Positions 23,613-31,303 of a stretch of 40,881 nucleotides of DNA are shown one piece after another. The DNA is taken from positions 1 through 40,881 of the forward strand of contig JAJBTQ010000023.1 in NCBI GenBank assembly GCA_020860755.1, given 5' to 3'. How positions within the stretch are numbered: the first letter of the stretch is position 1; the number at the start of each line of letters is the position of its first letter. The stretch comes from Lachnospiraceae bacterium. GTDB taxonomy: Bacteria > Bacillota > Clostridia > Lachnospirales > Lachnospiraceae. The position numbers and the translations under genes were made by a program. The notes beneath the pieces are model-generated. The model did no database searches. It saw nothing but the letters and a program-made list of their open reading frames with translations, and was not told where the DNA came from.

Positions 23613-25121
23613 CTATTTGTTTCGCGCCAGTTTCACCCTGCGGCGCACCGCAAAGACGATAGCCACCGCCAGCGCCGCTATTAGCAGTATCCAACCCCAG
23701 ACCGGCATATCAAGTATGTTGTAACATCGGACATGGATCCACATCTGATTGACGCGGTCATTTGTCTCCGAGTCAAAATAAGTCATAATGGAAGCGCGCT
23801 TAAGCGTCTCCTCCGCGGGATACTGGGCCGCCAACTGGCGGTTCACCTGATCGGCCGGAGCGGTGATCACATAGTCCTTATCGTCCGGGTCGCCGGAAAA
23901 GAAATAGCCCAGCGGGTATTCTGCCAGATCCTCCTCGTCCTCCTCCGCGCCGTAACACCAGTCCGCATACTCAAAGATACGGTCGTCATCTCCGCCTGCG
24001 ATGCAGGAGGTGTAGCCGACATAGTACATGTTCCGGATCACATTGTCCGGCCGGGAGATATAGTTGATAAAGGCTTCCGCCGCCTGCTGCTTGGCCGGAT
24101 CCTCGTTGATGCCGCTCTTTAACATGACCCAGCCGTCAAAATAGATGTTTGTGGCCTCCTCGGGGACGGTAAAGTCAAGCTCCATATCATCCTCTTCCGC
24201 CTCATCCAGCGTGTAGACGCCGTCGCCGGACCACTGATAGTTGGCGACTACTTTGCCGGTGACCATATCCGCCTTGCCGGCATCCGTCTCGAACGAGTAG
24301 GCCTTATCCTTCACTTCCTGCAGGTAGGTTTCCACAGCGGCAAGCGTCTCCGGGGATGTGTCGTTCATCTCTTCCTCAAGACGCGCGGAATAGTTCGGGT
24401 CATTTATAAATTCCTCGGAGGTCAGAAGGTCGCTTTTTAAGGCCCCCACCGCGGCAAAGTAAGAGTCGCGGACATTGTCCTTTATCGTGATCTGCCGCCG
24501 GAATTTTCCGTCGTTTAAGAGTTTCCAGCTGGAGGCCTCCTCCTCGGTTACCTCCTCCGGGTTGTAGACGATCCCGGTAATCCCCCACATGTAGCCGGCC
24601 ATGTACTTGCTCCAGCTCTCCCCGTCGATCTTCTGCTCATCAAAGATATTCCGGATAAAAGGAGAGACTCCCCTGCTGTAATAGTTATATGGATCCGATG
24701 TATCAAAAAATTCATCCGACAGCGGGACAAGCGCGTCCTCCGCCATCAGCTTCATGACCATGTACTCCGAGGGGCAGACCAGGTCAAACACATCGCCGAG
24801 TGTCAGCATATTGTAGAGGTCTTCATTTGTACCAAATGTGGAGTACTCCACATGCACGATAACTCCGTAGGTCCTGTAATACCAGTCCTCAAACTCATCT
24901 ATCATAGGCCAGTTGCCGATGATGTCGCCGCTGTCCAAGTCAATGGTCTCATCCTCATCCCAATCTCCCAGGTCAATATACTCTTCCCAGTTGCTGATGC
25001 GGAGCGTTACTTCCTCCGCCCATTCCGCCGCTTCCGCGGGTTCGGCCGCGCCGGGAACGACAAGTCCTGCTACAGCCAGAACACCTGCTAAAAGGATGGC
25101 ACACCACTTTTTTCTCCTCAT
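23613..25121 (-). CDS. potD: Polyamine-type ABC transporter binding protein with C-terminal membrane anchor
   Basis: About 502 residues. A signal sequence (MRRKKWCAILLAGVLAV) without a lipobox is followed by the PotD-like fold: LRISNWEEYIDLGDW, FDLVCPSEYMVMKLM, GYMWGITGIVYNP, FDGWVMLKSGIN. It is longer than usual PotD (about 350) through acidic inserts. The end, about 473-494, is a transmembrane helix followed by RRRVKLARNK. It is therefore held in the membrane at both its export and C-terminal stages rather than as a lipoprotein. The ATG overlaps the potC stop as ATGA. Polyamine specificity is inferred from fold and operon only. Confidence 0.82.
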   Translation of the reverse strand: MRRKKWCAILLAGVLAVAGLVVPGAAEPAEAAEWAEEVTLRISNWEEYIDLGDWDEDETIDLDSGDIIGNWPMIDEFEDWYYRTYGVIVHVEYSTFGTNEDLYNMLTLGDVFDLVCPSEYMVMKLMAEDALVPLSDEFFDTSDPYNYYSRGVSPFIRNIFDEQKIDGESWSKYMAGYMWGITGIVYNPEEVTEEEASSWKLLNDGKFRRQITIKDNVRDSYFAAVGALKSDLLTSEEFINDPNYSARLEEEMNDTSPETLAAVETYLQEVKDKAYSFETDAGKADMVTGKVVANYQWSGDGVYTLDEAEEDDMELDFTVPEEATNIYFDGWVMLKSGINEDPAKQQAAEAFINYISRPDNVIRNMYYVGYTSCIAGGDDDRIFEYADWCYGAEEDEEDLAEYPLGYFFSGDPDDKDYVITAPADQVNRQLAAQYPAEETLKRASIMTYFDSETNDRVNQMWIHVRCYNILDMPVWGWILLIAALAVAIVFAVRRRVKLARNK

Positions 25122-25921
25122 TGCTCCATCCTCCTTTTTCGCTGCTTGTTGGCCCGCACATTCAGACAGATCACGACTACCACAACGATCACAAAGATTA
25201 TCGTAGACAGAGCCCAAAGTGCCGTTTTGATGTTGGTCTGTGCTCCCTTAGTCGCATTTACAACATAGGTACTGATCGTGTCAAATGTCGCCGGCTTTGT
25301 ATAGGTCGCGATGAAGTAGTCATCCAGTGAGAGCGTGATCGCCAGCATAAAGCCGGTGCCGATGCCCGAGGCGATCTGAGGAATGATCACGCTCCGAAGC
25401 GCGTTAAACGGGGTGGCTCCAAGATCCAGTGCCGCCTCATAGGTGCTGGGGTCCATCTGCTTTAATTTCGGCATGACCGAGAGGAAGACAAACGGCGCGC
25501 AGAGTGTCACATGCCCCGCCACGAGAGGGATGTAAGTGTCTTTGCTGATGCCGAATACGACCACCAACAGGATGCAGATGGAGAATCCGGTCACGACGTC
25601 CGCATTGACGACAGGCACCTGATTCATCGTCGAGATAAAGGAAGCAGGGCCCCTCTTCGAGTAAAACGCCCCGATGGCCCCGATCGTACCAAGCACCGCC
25701 GCTATGGCCGCTGCGCCCAGAGCGAGCAGGACTGTTCCGGCGATCATGCTGAGGAGCTCCGGCGTCGTAAACAACGTCACATAGTTTTGCAGGGAGAATC
25801 CCCGGATCGCTCCTATGTGGGTAGAAGTCGTAAAACTGTAAACCACCAGGATCAGGATCGGCGCGTACAAAAATGCAAGGACCAGGGCCAGGAAAATATT
25901 TCTTCCGATTCGCTTTGTCAT
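25118..25921 (-). CDS. potC: Polyamine-type ABC permease, PotC-like
   Basis: A 267-residue inner-membrane permease with six helices and the ABC coupling loop EAALDLGATPFNALRSVIIP at about 160-180. Overlaps potB (ATGA) upstream and potD (ATGA) downstream, so the three are translationally coupled. GGAGGTGC inside the potB end is its ribosome site. Confidence 0.9.
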   Translation of the reverse strand: MTKRIGRNIFLALVLAFLYAPILILVVYSFTTSTHIGAIRGFSLQNYVTLFTTPELLSMIAGTVLLALGAAAIAAVLGTIGAIGAFYSKRGPASFISTMNQVPVVNADVVTGFSICILLVVVFGISKDTYIPLVAGHVTLCAPFVFLSVMPKLKQMDPSTYEAALDLGATPFNALRSVIIPQIASGIGTGFMLAITLSLDDYFIATYTKPATFDTISTYVVNATKGAQTNIKTALWALSTIIFVIVVVVVICLNVRANKQRKRRMEQ

Positions 25922-26721
25922 AACAATGCACCTCCTCCCTGCACTCTCTCCTCACTATCCCCGCCGGTCAGCAGAGTGATGACACAGATGATCGCGAGCA
26001 GGATCAGAGCGATCATGGAGCCTCCGTGCCAGTCATATGCGTTAAAATAGCTTCCGATCAGGCTGCCCATGATATAGGTGTTGTTGCTCAGCATCTCCAA
26101 AATGACATAGTTAGTCATGGAAGGCAAAAACACCATCATCACGCCGCTGATGATCCCCGGCACCGTGAGGGGCAGGGTCACGGAAAAAAACGCTCTGCGG
26201 TTGTCCGCACCCAGATCCAGCGCCGCCTCGGTGAGGGATCCGTCAAGCTTGGATATCGTCGTATAAAGCGGCAGGATCATAAATGGCAGGAAGTCATAGG
26301 TCATGCCGACGATCGTATTAAAGAAGGGATAAAACGCCATGTTCCCTTCCAGCACGGTAAGAATCTCCTTTAGTGCCGTAATGCGGAGCGAAAAATTGAT
26401 CCACATCGGCATGATGAACAGCATCAGCATCACCGTCTGATTCTTCCACCCGCTCATAGCCAGAAAGTACGCGGTCGGATAGGCGATGGCCAGACAGACG
26501 ATCGTAGTTACGACGGCGATCGCCAAGCTGTATAAAAGGGTGCCCAGTGTATTCGCATTTGTAAAAAAATCGAGAAGATGCGCCAGGGTCACCTGTCCCT
26601 GTCCGTTTGTAAACGCATAAAAGACGATAACCACGAGCGGCATCACGACAAAAAACAACAGAAAGATCGCATATGGAATGCCCAGTGTTTTTCTGGAAAA
26701 TCTGAATCTTCTCATAGCCAT
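25918..26721 (-). CDS. potB: Polyamine-type ABC permease, PotB-like
   Basis: A 267-residue permease with six helices; the coupling loop EAALDLGADNRRAFFSVTLP contacts the ATPase. The N-terminus (about 1-30) begins basic and enters the first helix, typical of PotB. Five bases separate its start from the potA stop, and the ribosome site AGGAGGGAT lies at the end of potA. Confidence 0.9.
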   Translation of the reverse strand: MAMRRFRFSRKTLGIPYAIFLLFFVVMPLVVIVFYAFTNGQGQVTLAHLLDFFTNANTLGTLLYSLAIAVVTTIVCLAIAYPTAYFLAMSGWKNQTVMLMLFIMPMWINFSLRITALKEILTVLEGNMAFYPFFNTIVGMTYDFLPFMILPLYTTISKLDGSLTEAALDLGADNRRAFFSVTLPLTVPGIISGVMMVFLPSMTNYVILEMLSNNTYIMGSLIGSYFNAYDWHGGSMIALILLAIICVITLLTGGDSEERVQGGGALL

Positions 26722-26726
26722 CCCTC

Positions 26727-28166
26727 CTATTTTTTCGCGCGAAACCGCATCTTCTTAACAGGCATAATAAGTCCCACATAGTCGTCCATGTTCCACAGCT
26801 CCTCGTCATCCACGACAAAGTCCTGTCCCAGATCCGTGTGGACTACATAGCTGTAGTGGTCGCCCTTATAGATCAGATCGCTGATGTTTCCGTAAACAAT
26901 ACCCTCATCCGCGTGATCCGTCATCAGGATATCTTCGGGTTCGATCTCGATCGTCACCTTCCTGCGCTTCGGATCGATCTCTTTTCCGTTCTCATCCACG
27001 AGCACACCATCCTCGAAGCGGCTGCCTTTAAAAATGCTTGTCACATCAATATCCAGCTCGTGCTCGTTGTATTCCAGCCGGTAGTCTTTGTTCAGTTCAG
27101 CCTTAAAGAAGTTCGTCTCGTCCTGTGCCACCATGACATGGAAATCTTCCGGATCCACACTGATACCGACCTTGGCTCCCTCCTTCACCGAACGAACCGA
27201 ATGAATCACGATCTCATATTTCCCGGACTCCACTGTAATCTCATAGTGCATCCCTTTAAAGACTACGTCCTCGACCACGCCGGTAATGATCCCCTTGTCC
27301 GGCTTTGTAAGCTCTATCACTTCCGGGCGCACGACTGCGGTGATCGCAGTGCCTGCAGGAATGTCTGTGTTGCATTTGAACACACCGCCGCAGAAACGGG
27401 CCTTCTTCTTACTCGTCATAATGCCGTTGAAGATATTGCTGTCTCCGATAAAATCAGCTACAAACGCATTCACCGGCTCATTGTAGATGTCCTCCGGTGT
27501 CCCCACCTGCTGCACCTCGCCGTCGGAAATGACCACGATCTTATCCGACATGGTCAGCGCCTCTTCCTGGTCGTGGGTCACATAGATGAACGTGATCCCC
27601 AGCTCCTCGTGCATATCTTTTAACTCCTGCTGCATCTCCTGCCGCATCTTTAAATCCAGAGCACCAAGAGGCTCATCCAAAAGGAGGATCTCCGGCTCAT
27701 TTACCAGCGCACGGGCGATGGCTACCCTCTGCTGCTGCCCGCCGGAGAGGGTGCTGATGGACCGCTCTTCAAAGCCTTCCAGGTCGACGAGATCCAACAC
27801 CTTTTTTACTCTCTTTAAGATCGCACCCTTCGAGACCTTTTGCTGTTTCAATCCGTAGGACACATTCTCGAAGACGTTCATATGCGGAAAAAGGGCATAG
27901 CGCTGAAACACGGTGTTGATCGGCCGCTTGTTTGGCGGCAGATTCGTGATGTCCTCTCCGTGCAGGTAGATCTTTCCCTTTGTCGGCTGGTCGAAGCCGG
28001 CGATCATCCGAAGCGTCGTCGTCTTGCCGCAGCCGGAGGGGCCGAGCAGGGTGACAAACTCCCCCTGTTTGATCTCCAGATTCATGTCATCCACAGCCTT
28101 AAAGTCCTCCCCGTAGACCTTGGTGATATGTTGTAATTCAATGATATTTGGCTTGTTTTTGGGCAT
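26727..28166 (-). CDS. potA: Polyamine-type ABC transporter ATPase, PotA-like, with extended C-terminus
   Basis: A 479-residue ATPase. Walker A GPSGCGKTT at 42-50, Q88, signature LSGGQQQR at 140-147, Walker B ILLLDEP at 160-166 and switch H198 are intact. Usual PotA proteins have about 360 residues; here the regulatory part has extra sequence between about 330 and 430 (charged, with GVLVDENGKEIDPKRRK) that splits or duplicates the TOBE region. The ATG at 28166 is chosen for its GGGGAGG site; the open frame runs 29 codons further upstream into the leader without one. First transporter gene of the operon. Confidence 0.88.
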   Translation of the reverse strand: MPKNKPNIIELQHITKVYGEDFKAVDDMNLEIKQGEFVTLLGPSGCGKTTTLRMIAGFDQPTKGKIYLHGEDITNLPPNKRPINTVFQRYALFPHMNVFENVSYGLKQQKVSKGAILKRVKKVLDLVDLEGFEERSISTLSGGQQQRVAIARALVNEPEILLLDEPLGALDLKMRQEMQQELKDMHEELGITFIYVTHDQEEALTMSDKIVVISDGEVQQVGTPEDIYNEPVNAFVADFIGDSNIFNGIMTSKKKARFCGGVFKCNTDIPAGTAITAVVRPEVIELTKPDKGIITGVVEDVVFKGMHYEITVESGKYEIVIHSVRSVKEGAKVGISVDPEDFHVMVAQDETNFFKAELNKDYRLEYNEHELDIDVTSIFKGSRFEDGVLVDENGKEIDPKRRKVTIEIEPEDILMTDHADEGIVYGNISDLIYKGDHYSYVVHTDLGQDFVVDDEELWNMDDYVGLIMPVKKMRFRAKK

Positions 28167-28211
28167 AGTATACCTCCCCTGTGTATGACGAGAAGGACCG
28201 TCCGGGCACAC

Positions 28212-28231
28212 AAAAAACAGGGCATACCTGT
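28212..28231 (-). promoter_or_regulatory. Weak terminator-like hairpin in the pot leader
   Basis: Minus strand ACAGG-TATGC-CCTGT followed by a run of T, 45-65 bases before potA. The 5-bp stem alone is weak, but its location in the leader fits an attenuator. Confidence 0.3.
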
Positions 28232-28312
28232 AGCGTGACGATCCTGCGGTCACACAGAATGCTCTAACAAACTGTCGGTGGTGTACTGACCCAAAGAAAT
28301 TGTGCGGGAAAT

Positions 28313-28342
28313 CCGCCCGTATTTAAGATCCGCTTCGGGCGG
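28313..28342 (-). promoter_or_regulatory. Hairpin between the small ORF and potA
   Basis: CCGCCCG and CGGGCGG pair perfectly around a 16-base loop, 30 bases after the small ORF stop. No T tract follows on the minus strand, so it is not a simple terminator. It belongs to the 206-base untranslated stretch 28167-28372, which I could not match to a known riboswitch. Confidence 0.45.
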
Positions 28343-28372
28343 CCTGCATGAAAAGAAAAGCCTTCACGAGAC

Positions 28373-28516
28373 TTAAAGTCCTCCGCCTTCCGGCAGGGAG
28401 ATGAAGTCTGCGGCAGGCCCGGATAGATCGGCCGGCTCTTCATAGGTCAGCGCACAGCAGCTGCCTGAGTTTTCAGTTTTGTTGCTGATCCGTTCGTGTA
28501 GCTGGTCTGCTTCCAT
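28373..28516 (-). CDS. 47-residue ORF in the leader of the pot-like operon
   Basis: ATG 28516 is preceded by AAAGGAGGGAG, one of the best ribosome sites here. The peptide begins MEADQLHERISNKTENSG, continues SCCALTYEEPADLSG and ends DFISLPEGGGL. It has two adjacent cysteines and no hydrophobic segment. It lies between the promoter at 28600-28629 and potA. It could be a leader peptide that senses the transported solute, a small regulator, or a peptide precursor; no modifying enzyme is nearby. It resembles no family I know. Confidence 0.5.
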   Translation of the reverse strand: MEADQLHERISNKTENSGSCCALTYEEPADLSGPAADFISLPEGGGL

Positions 28517-28575
28517 GAACACTCTCCCTCCTTTTGCGTTGGTTCTCATGAGGATAAGAATCAAAAAATAGGTTT

Positions 28576-28594
28576 GCGAAGCAAAACGCTTCGC
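28576..28594 (-). promoter_or_regulatory. 5'-end hairpin of the pot-like transcript
   Basis: GCGAAGC and GCTTCGC pair perfectly around 5 bases. With the promoter just upstream, transcription should start at about 28593, so the hairpin would cap the RNA 5' end. A run of six T follows after a 7-base gap, too far for a normal terminator. Confidence 0.45.
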
Positions 28595-28599
28595 TTTGC

Positions 28600-28629
28600 A
28601 TTATATACTGATGCGAGATAAAATGTCAA
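28600..28629 (-). promoter_or_regulatory. Near-consensus promoter of the pot-like operon
   Basis: Minus strand TTGACA (28629-28624), 18-base spacer, TATAAT (28605-28600). Both hexamers are perfect. It drives the small ORF and then potABCD. Confidence 0.8.
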
Positions 28630-28635
28630 TGCTGC

Positions 28636-28667
28636 AAAAATTCCCGGCTGAGATCTGCAGCCGGGAA
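28636..28667 (-). terminator. Terminator of the lipoprotein-PspC transcript
   Basis: TTCCCGGCTG and CAGCCGGGAA pair over 10 bp around a 7-base loop and are followed on the minus strand by TTTTT, 17 bases after the pspC-like stop and just before the next promoter. Confidence 0.85.
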
Positions 28668-28683
28668 TCCGTCATTGTTCGGT

Positions 28684-28878
28684 TTAATCCACCGGCTCTC
28701 TCGGCATGATAAAGATAGCCAGAATGTAGAGCCCCAAGCCCAGTCCGCACAGCAGCGTCAAGCCTGCCCAGACCAGTCTAACGATCGTCGGATCGACTCC
28801 GAGAAATTCGCCTACCCCTCCACAGATACCGAAAAACACTTTATTATCCGCAGATTTGTATAATTTCTTCCTTCTCAT
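28684..28878 (-). CDS. PspC-domain protein
   Basis: A 64-residue stand-alone PspC domain: RRKKLYKSADNKVFFGICGG, GEFLGVDPTIVRLVWA and one or two hydrophobic helices to IMPRE. It is membrane-embedded. PspC domains belong to envelope-stress responses, though single-domain members in Firmicutes have no proven role. AAAGGAGGGG precedes the ATG. It is 50 bases behind the lipoprotein gene and shares its terminator. Confidence 0.9.
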   Translation of the reverse strand: MRRKKLYKSADNKVFFGICGGVGEFLGVDPTIVRLVWAGLTLLCGLGLGLYILAIFIMPREPVD

Positions 28879-28928
28879 AAATATAGCCCCTCCTTTTGCT
28901 CCTTTCTTTTATTTGTTTCTGCCTCTAC

Positions 28929-29879
28929 TCAAAAATTCAGTGTGATCGGATCGGAGGTGTAGATTACCTCCATCTTGTCCTGATCTAAGATCATCAGCTG
29001 AAATGAAATCTCTTTTACATCCGCAATACTCTCGATGTCCAGATCTTCGATATCCAACAGATACATACCGGTCACGATCCGGGTGTCCGCATACAGATCG
29101 GCCCAAAGCGTGGCATTTTCATCTTCCGGCTGTCCATTGATGGAGACATCCGTGCAGGAGACACCGATAAACATATCTGTATCATTCTCTATATAGAGTA
29201 CGAGATCACCCGCCCAGTTGCCATCCTCTTTTAACCCCTGGTTGACCACGCGGACGCCGTCCTGCTCGAGGATCACATCTCCGCTGTCGTCCACCGGCTG
29301 GGTGTACCCCTCCGCCGCGGAGGTTGTCAGTGTGATCCGGTCTCCTGTCCCGATCTCCTCATAGGTCTCTGCATCCATGACCTCGATCGTCAAGGCTACC
29401 GTGGCCACCGTATCGATCCCGCGGGCATCCAGATAAATATCATACAGCGAGATATCTTCTTCGATCGTGTCTCCCGGCATCGCTTCCACATAGAGCAGTC
29501 CGGGATCCAGCATATAGCCGTTGACAGCCACATTCTGCGCTATGACGTCCACGGTGACGTCGGACTCATTTTGGATCCGTACTTCAATCTCCGGTCCGTA
29601 ATACCCATCGGCATTAAAGTCGGTTGCTGTCACCGTAATGCCATCCGCATTATAGAGCTCTGTCTCCTCGATCGTCGCCTCGGTAAAATCTGTGTCACTG
29701 CTGTCAGCCCGTACCGGCGCCCCTTCTACCTCGTTCGAACTGATCGACGCCGTTTCAGCTGCGCTGCTTGCCATATCTTCGGAAACCTGACTCTCCTGTT
29801 CCACATCTTCGGAACCGCAGGCAGATAGTGCCAATACACTCGCCATCATCATGGCCGGGATTACCATTCTCTTTTTCAT
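28929..29879 (-). CDS. Lipoprotein with acidic N-terminal linker, unknown function
   Basis: 316 residues. The signal peptide ends in the lipobox L18-S-A-C21, so it is lipid-anchored outside the cell. An acidic Ser/Glu linker (about 22-65) is followed by two similar beta-rich halves, each with a VTA/VRV strand, a D-V-x-x-x-N phrase (NESDVTVDVIAQNVAVNG against IENDTDMFIGVSCTDVSING) and a late EISLYD/LYADTR element, so the body is an internal duplication. No family recognised. GGCAGGAGG precedes the ATG. Confidence 0.8.
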   Translation of the reverse strand: MKKRMVIPAMMMASVLALSACGSEDVEQESQVSEDMASSAAETASISSNEVEGAPVRADSSDTDFTEATIEETELYNADGITVTATDFNADGYYGPEIEVRIQNESDVTVDVIAQNVAVNGYMLDPGLLYVEAMPGDTIEEDISLYDIYLDARGIDTVATVALTIEVMDAETYEEIGTGDRITLTTSAAEGYTQPVDDSGDVILEQDGVRVVNQGLKEDGNWAGDLVLYIENDTDMFIGVSCTDVSINGQPEDENATLWADLYADTRIVTGMYLLDIEDLDIESIADVKEISFQLMILDQDKMEVIYTSDPITLNF

Positions 29880-29900
29880 AGCACAACCTCCTGCCTGTTA

Positions 29901-29929
29901 ATCATAACAAATTTTCAAAAAATTCTCAA
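29901..29929 (-). promoter_or_regulatory. Promoter of the lipoprotein gene
   Basis: Minus strand TTGAGA (29929-29924), 17-base spacer, TATGAT (29906-29901), about 22 bases before the start codon. Confidence 0.5.
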
Positions 29930-29947
29930 CCGTTTACATTATTAAAC

Positions 29948-29974
29948 AAAAAAGAGGATGCCGGCGTCATCCTC
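29948..29974 (-). terminator. Terminator after metY
   Basis: GAGGATG and CATCCTC pair around 7 bases and are followed on the minus strand by TTTTTTG, 35 bases past the metY stop. Confidence 0.85.
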
Positions 29975-30008
29975 CTGTCTCTAAAGCTCATCCAATGTTT
30001 CCAGGCGT

Positions 30009-31292
30009 TTAGATCGCATCCAGTGCCTGCGCGATATCCGCAATGAGGTCGTCCTTGTCCTCGATCCCGACAGACATACGGATCAGTCCCGCCGGGATAC
30101 CCGCTGCCGCAAGCTGCTCATCGGTCATCTGACGGTGCGTTGCAGTGGAAGGGTTTAAACAGCAGCTTCTTGCGTCTGCCACATGCGTCTCGATCGCGAT
30201 CAGCTTTAAGGCATGCATAAACCGCAGTGCCTCCGGCCGGCCGCCGTCAATCTCAAACGCGACCACACCGCAGCTTCCGTTCGGCAGATACTTCTGTGCC
30301 AGCTCGTGATATTTGTCTCCGGGCAGATCCGGGAAGGTGATGGATACCACCTTCGGATGCTTCTGCAAAAATTCCGCCACTGCCAGCGCGTTCTGCGCAT
30401 GGCACGGCATCCGCAGATGAAGGGACTCCAGGCCCAGGTTCAGATAGAATGCATTTTGCGGAGACTGAATACTTCCCAGGTCCCGCATCAGCTGCGCGGT
30501 ACACTTCGTGACAAACGCTCCCTCCAGGCCAAACCGCTCCGCAAAGACCAGTCCGTGATAGGACTCATCCGGTGTAGTAAACCCCGGATACTTGTCCGCA
30601 TGGGCAAACCAGTCAAACTTCCCGGCATCTACTATGGCTCCGCCGACTGCTGCGCCGTGACCGTCCATGTACTTTGTCGTGGAATGAGTGACTATGTCGG
30701 CTCCCCACTCGATCGGCCGGCAAAGCACCGGCGTCGGAAACGTGTTGTCGATGACAAAAGGCACTCCGTGTGCATGGGCAGCCTTTGCAAACATTTCGAT
30801 GTCCAAGACCGCCATCGCAGGGTTGGAAACAGTCTCACCGAAGACGGCTTTCGTATTCTCCTTAAACGCAGCATTTAATTCCTCTTCGGTGCAGTCAGGA
30901 GAGACAAATGTCGTCTCGATCCCCATCTTTGCCATCGTGACGGACATCAGATTGAATGTGCCCCCATAGATCGGAGAAGAGGACACGATGTGGTCGCCGC
31001 ACTCACAGAGATTGAACAGGGCAAAGAAGTTCGCTGCCTGTCCGGAGGATGTCAGCATTCCGGCCGTGCCACCCTCCATATCGGCAATCTTTGCCGCCAC
31101 ATGGTCATTTGTCGGATTCTGCAGACGGGTATAAAAATATCCGGCCTCTTCCAGGTCAAACAGTCTTCCCATCTGTTCGCTTGTATCATAACGAAATGTG
31201 GTAGACTGAATGATCGGAACCTGTCTCGGTTCTCCGTTTTCCGGACGATAACCCGACTGTACACATTTCGTATTGATTTTATAGTCGCCCAT
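30009..31292 (-). CDS. metY: O-acetylhomoserine sulfhydrylase (MetY-type)
   Basis: A 427-residue pyridoxal-phosphate enzyme of the Cys/Met metabolism family. The cofactor lysine is K207 in HSTTKYMDGHG, and D182 (VIDNTFPTPVL) contacts the ring. QSTTFRYDTSEQ and GYFYTRLQNPTND are typical of MetY rather than cystathionine gamma-synthase. It would make homocysteine from O-acetylhomoserine and sulfide, but substrate choice among sulfide and thiols cannot be seen. It begins 11 bases after the citrate synthase stop. Confidence 0.9.
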   Translation of the reverse strand: MGDYKINTKCVQSGYRPENGEPRQVPIIQSTTFRYDTSEQMGRLFDLEEAGYFYTRLQNPTNDHVAAKIADMEGGTAGMLTSSGQAANFFALFNLCECGDHIVSSSPIYGGTFNLMSVTMAKMGIETTFVSPDCTEEELNAAFKENTKAVFGETVSNPAMAVLDIEMFAKAAHAHGVPFVIDNTFPTPVLCRPIEWGADIVTHSTTKYMDGHGAAVGGAIVDAGKFDWFAHADKYPGFTTPDESYHGLVFAERFGLEGAFVTKCTAQLMRDLGSIQSPQNAFYLNLGLESLHLRMPCHAQNALAVAEFLQKHPKVVSITFPDLPGDKYHELAQKYLPNGSCGVVAFEIDGGRPEALRFMHALKLIAIETHVADARSCCLNPSTATHRQMTDEQLAAAGIPAGLIRMSVGIEDKDDLIADIAQALDAI

Positions 31293-31303
31293 AGATCTCT
31301 CCC

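Noticed and set aside
28167-28372. Known riboswitch ahead of potA
   Set aside because: I could not match conserved cores of guanidine, SAM, lysine, glycine, TPP or FMN classes by eye. It is kept only as an unassigned leader.
28373-28516. RiPP (modified peptide) precursor
   Set aside because: The adjacent Cys-Cys is suggestive, but there is no modification enzyme or peptide exporter nearby.
28576-28594. Intrinsic terminator at the start of the pot-like leader
   Set aside because: The T run is 7 bases away from the stem and the hairpin is at the predicted 5' end, where termination is not possible.
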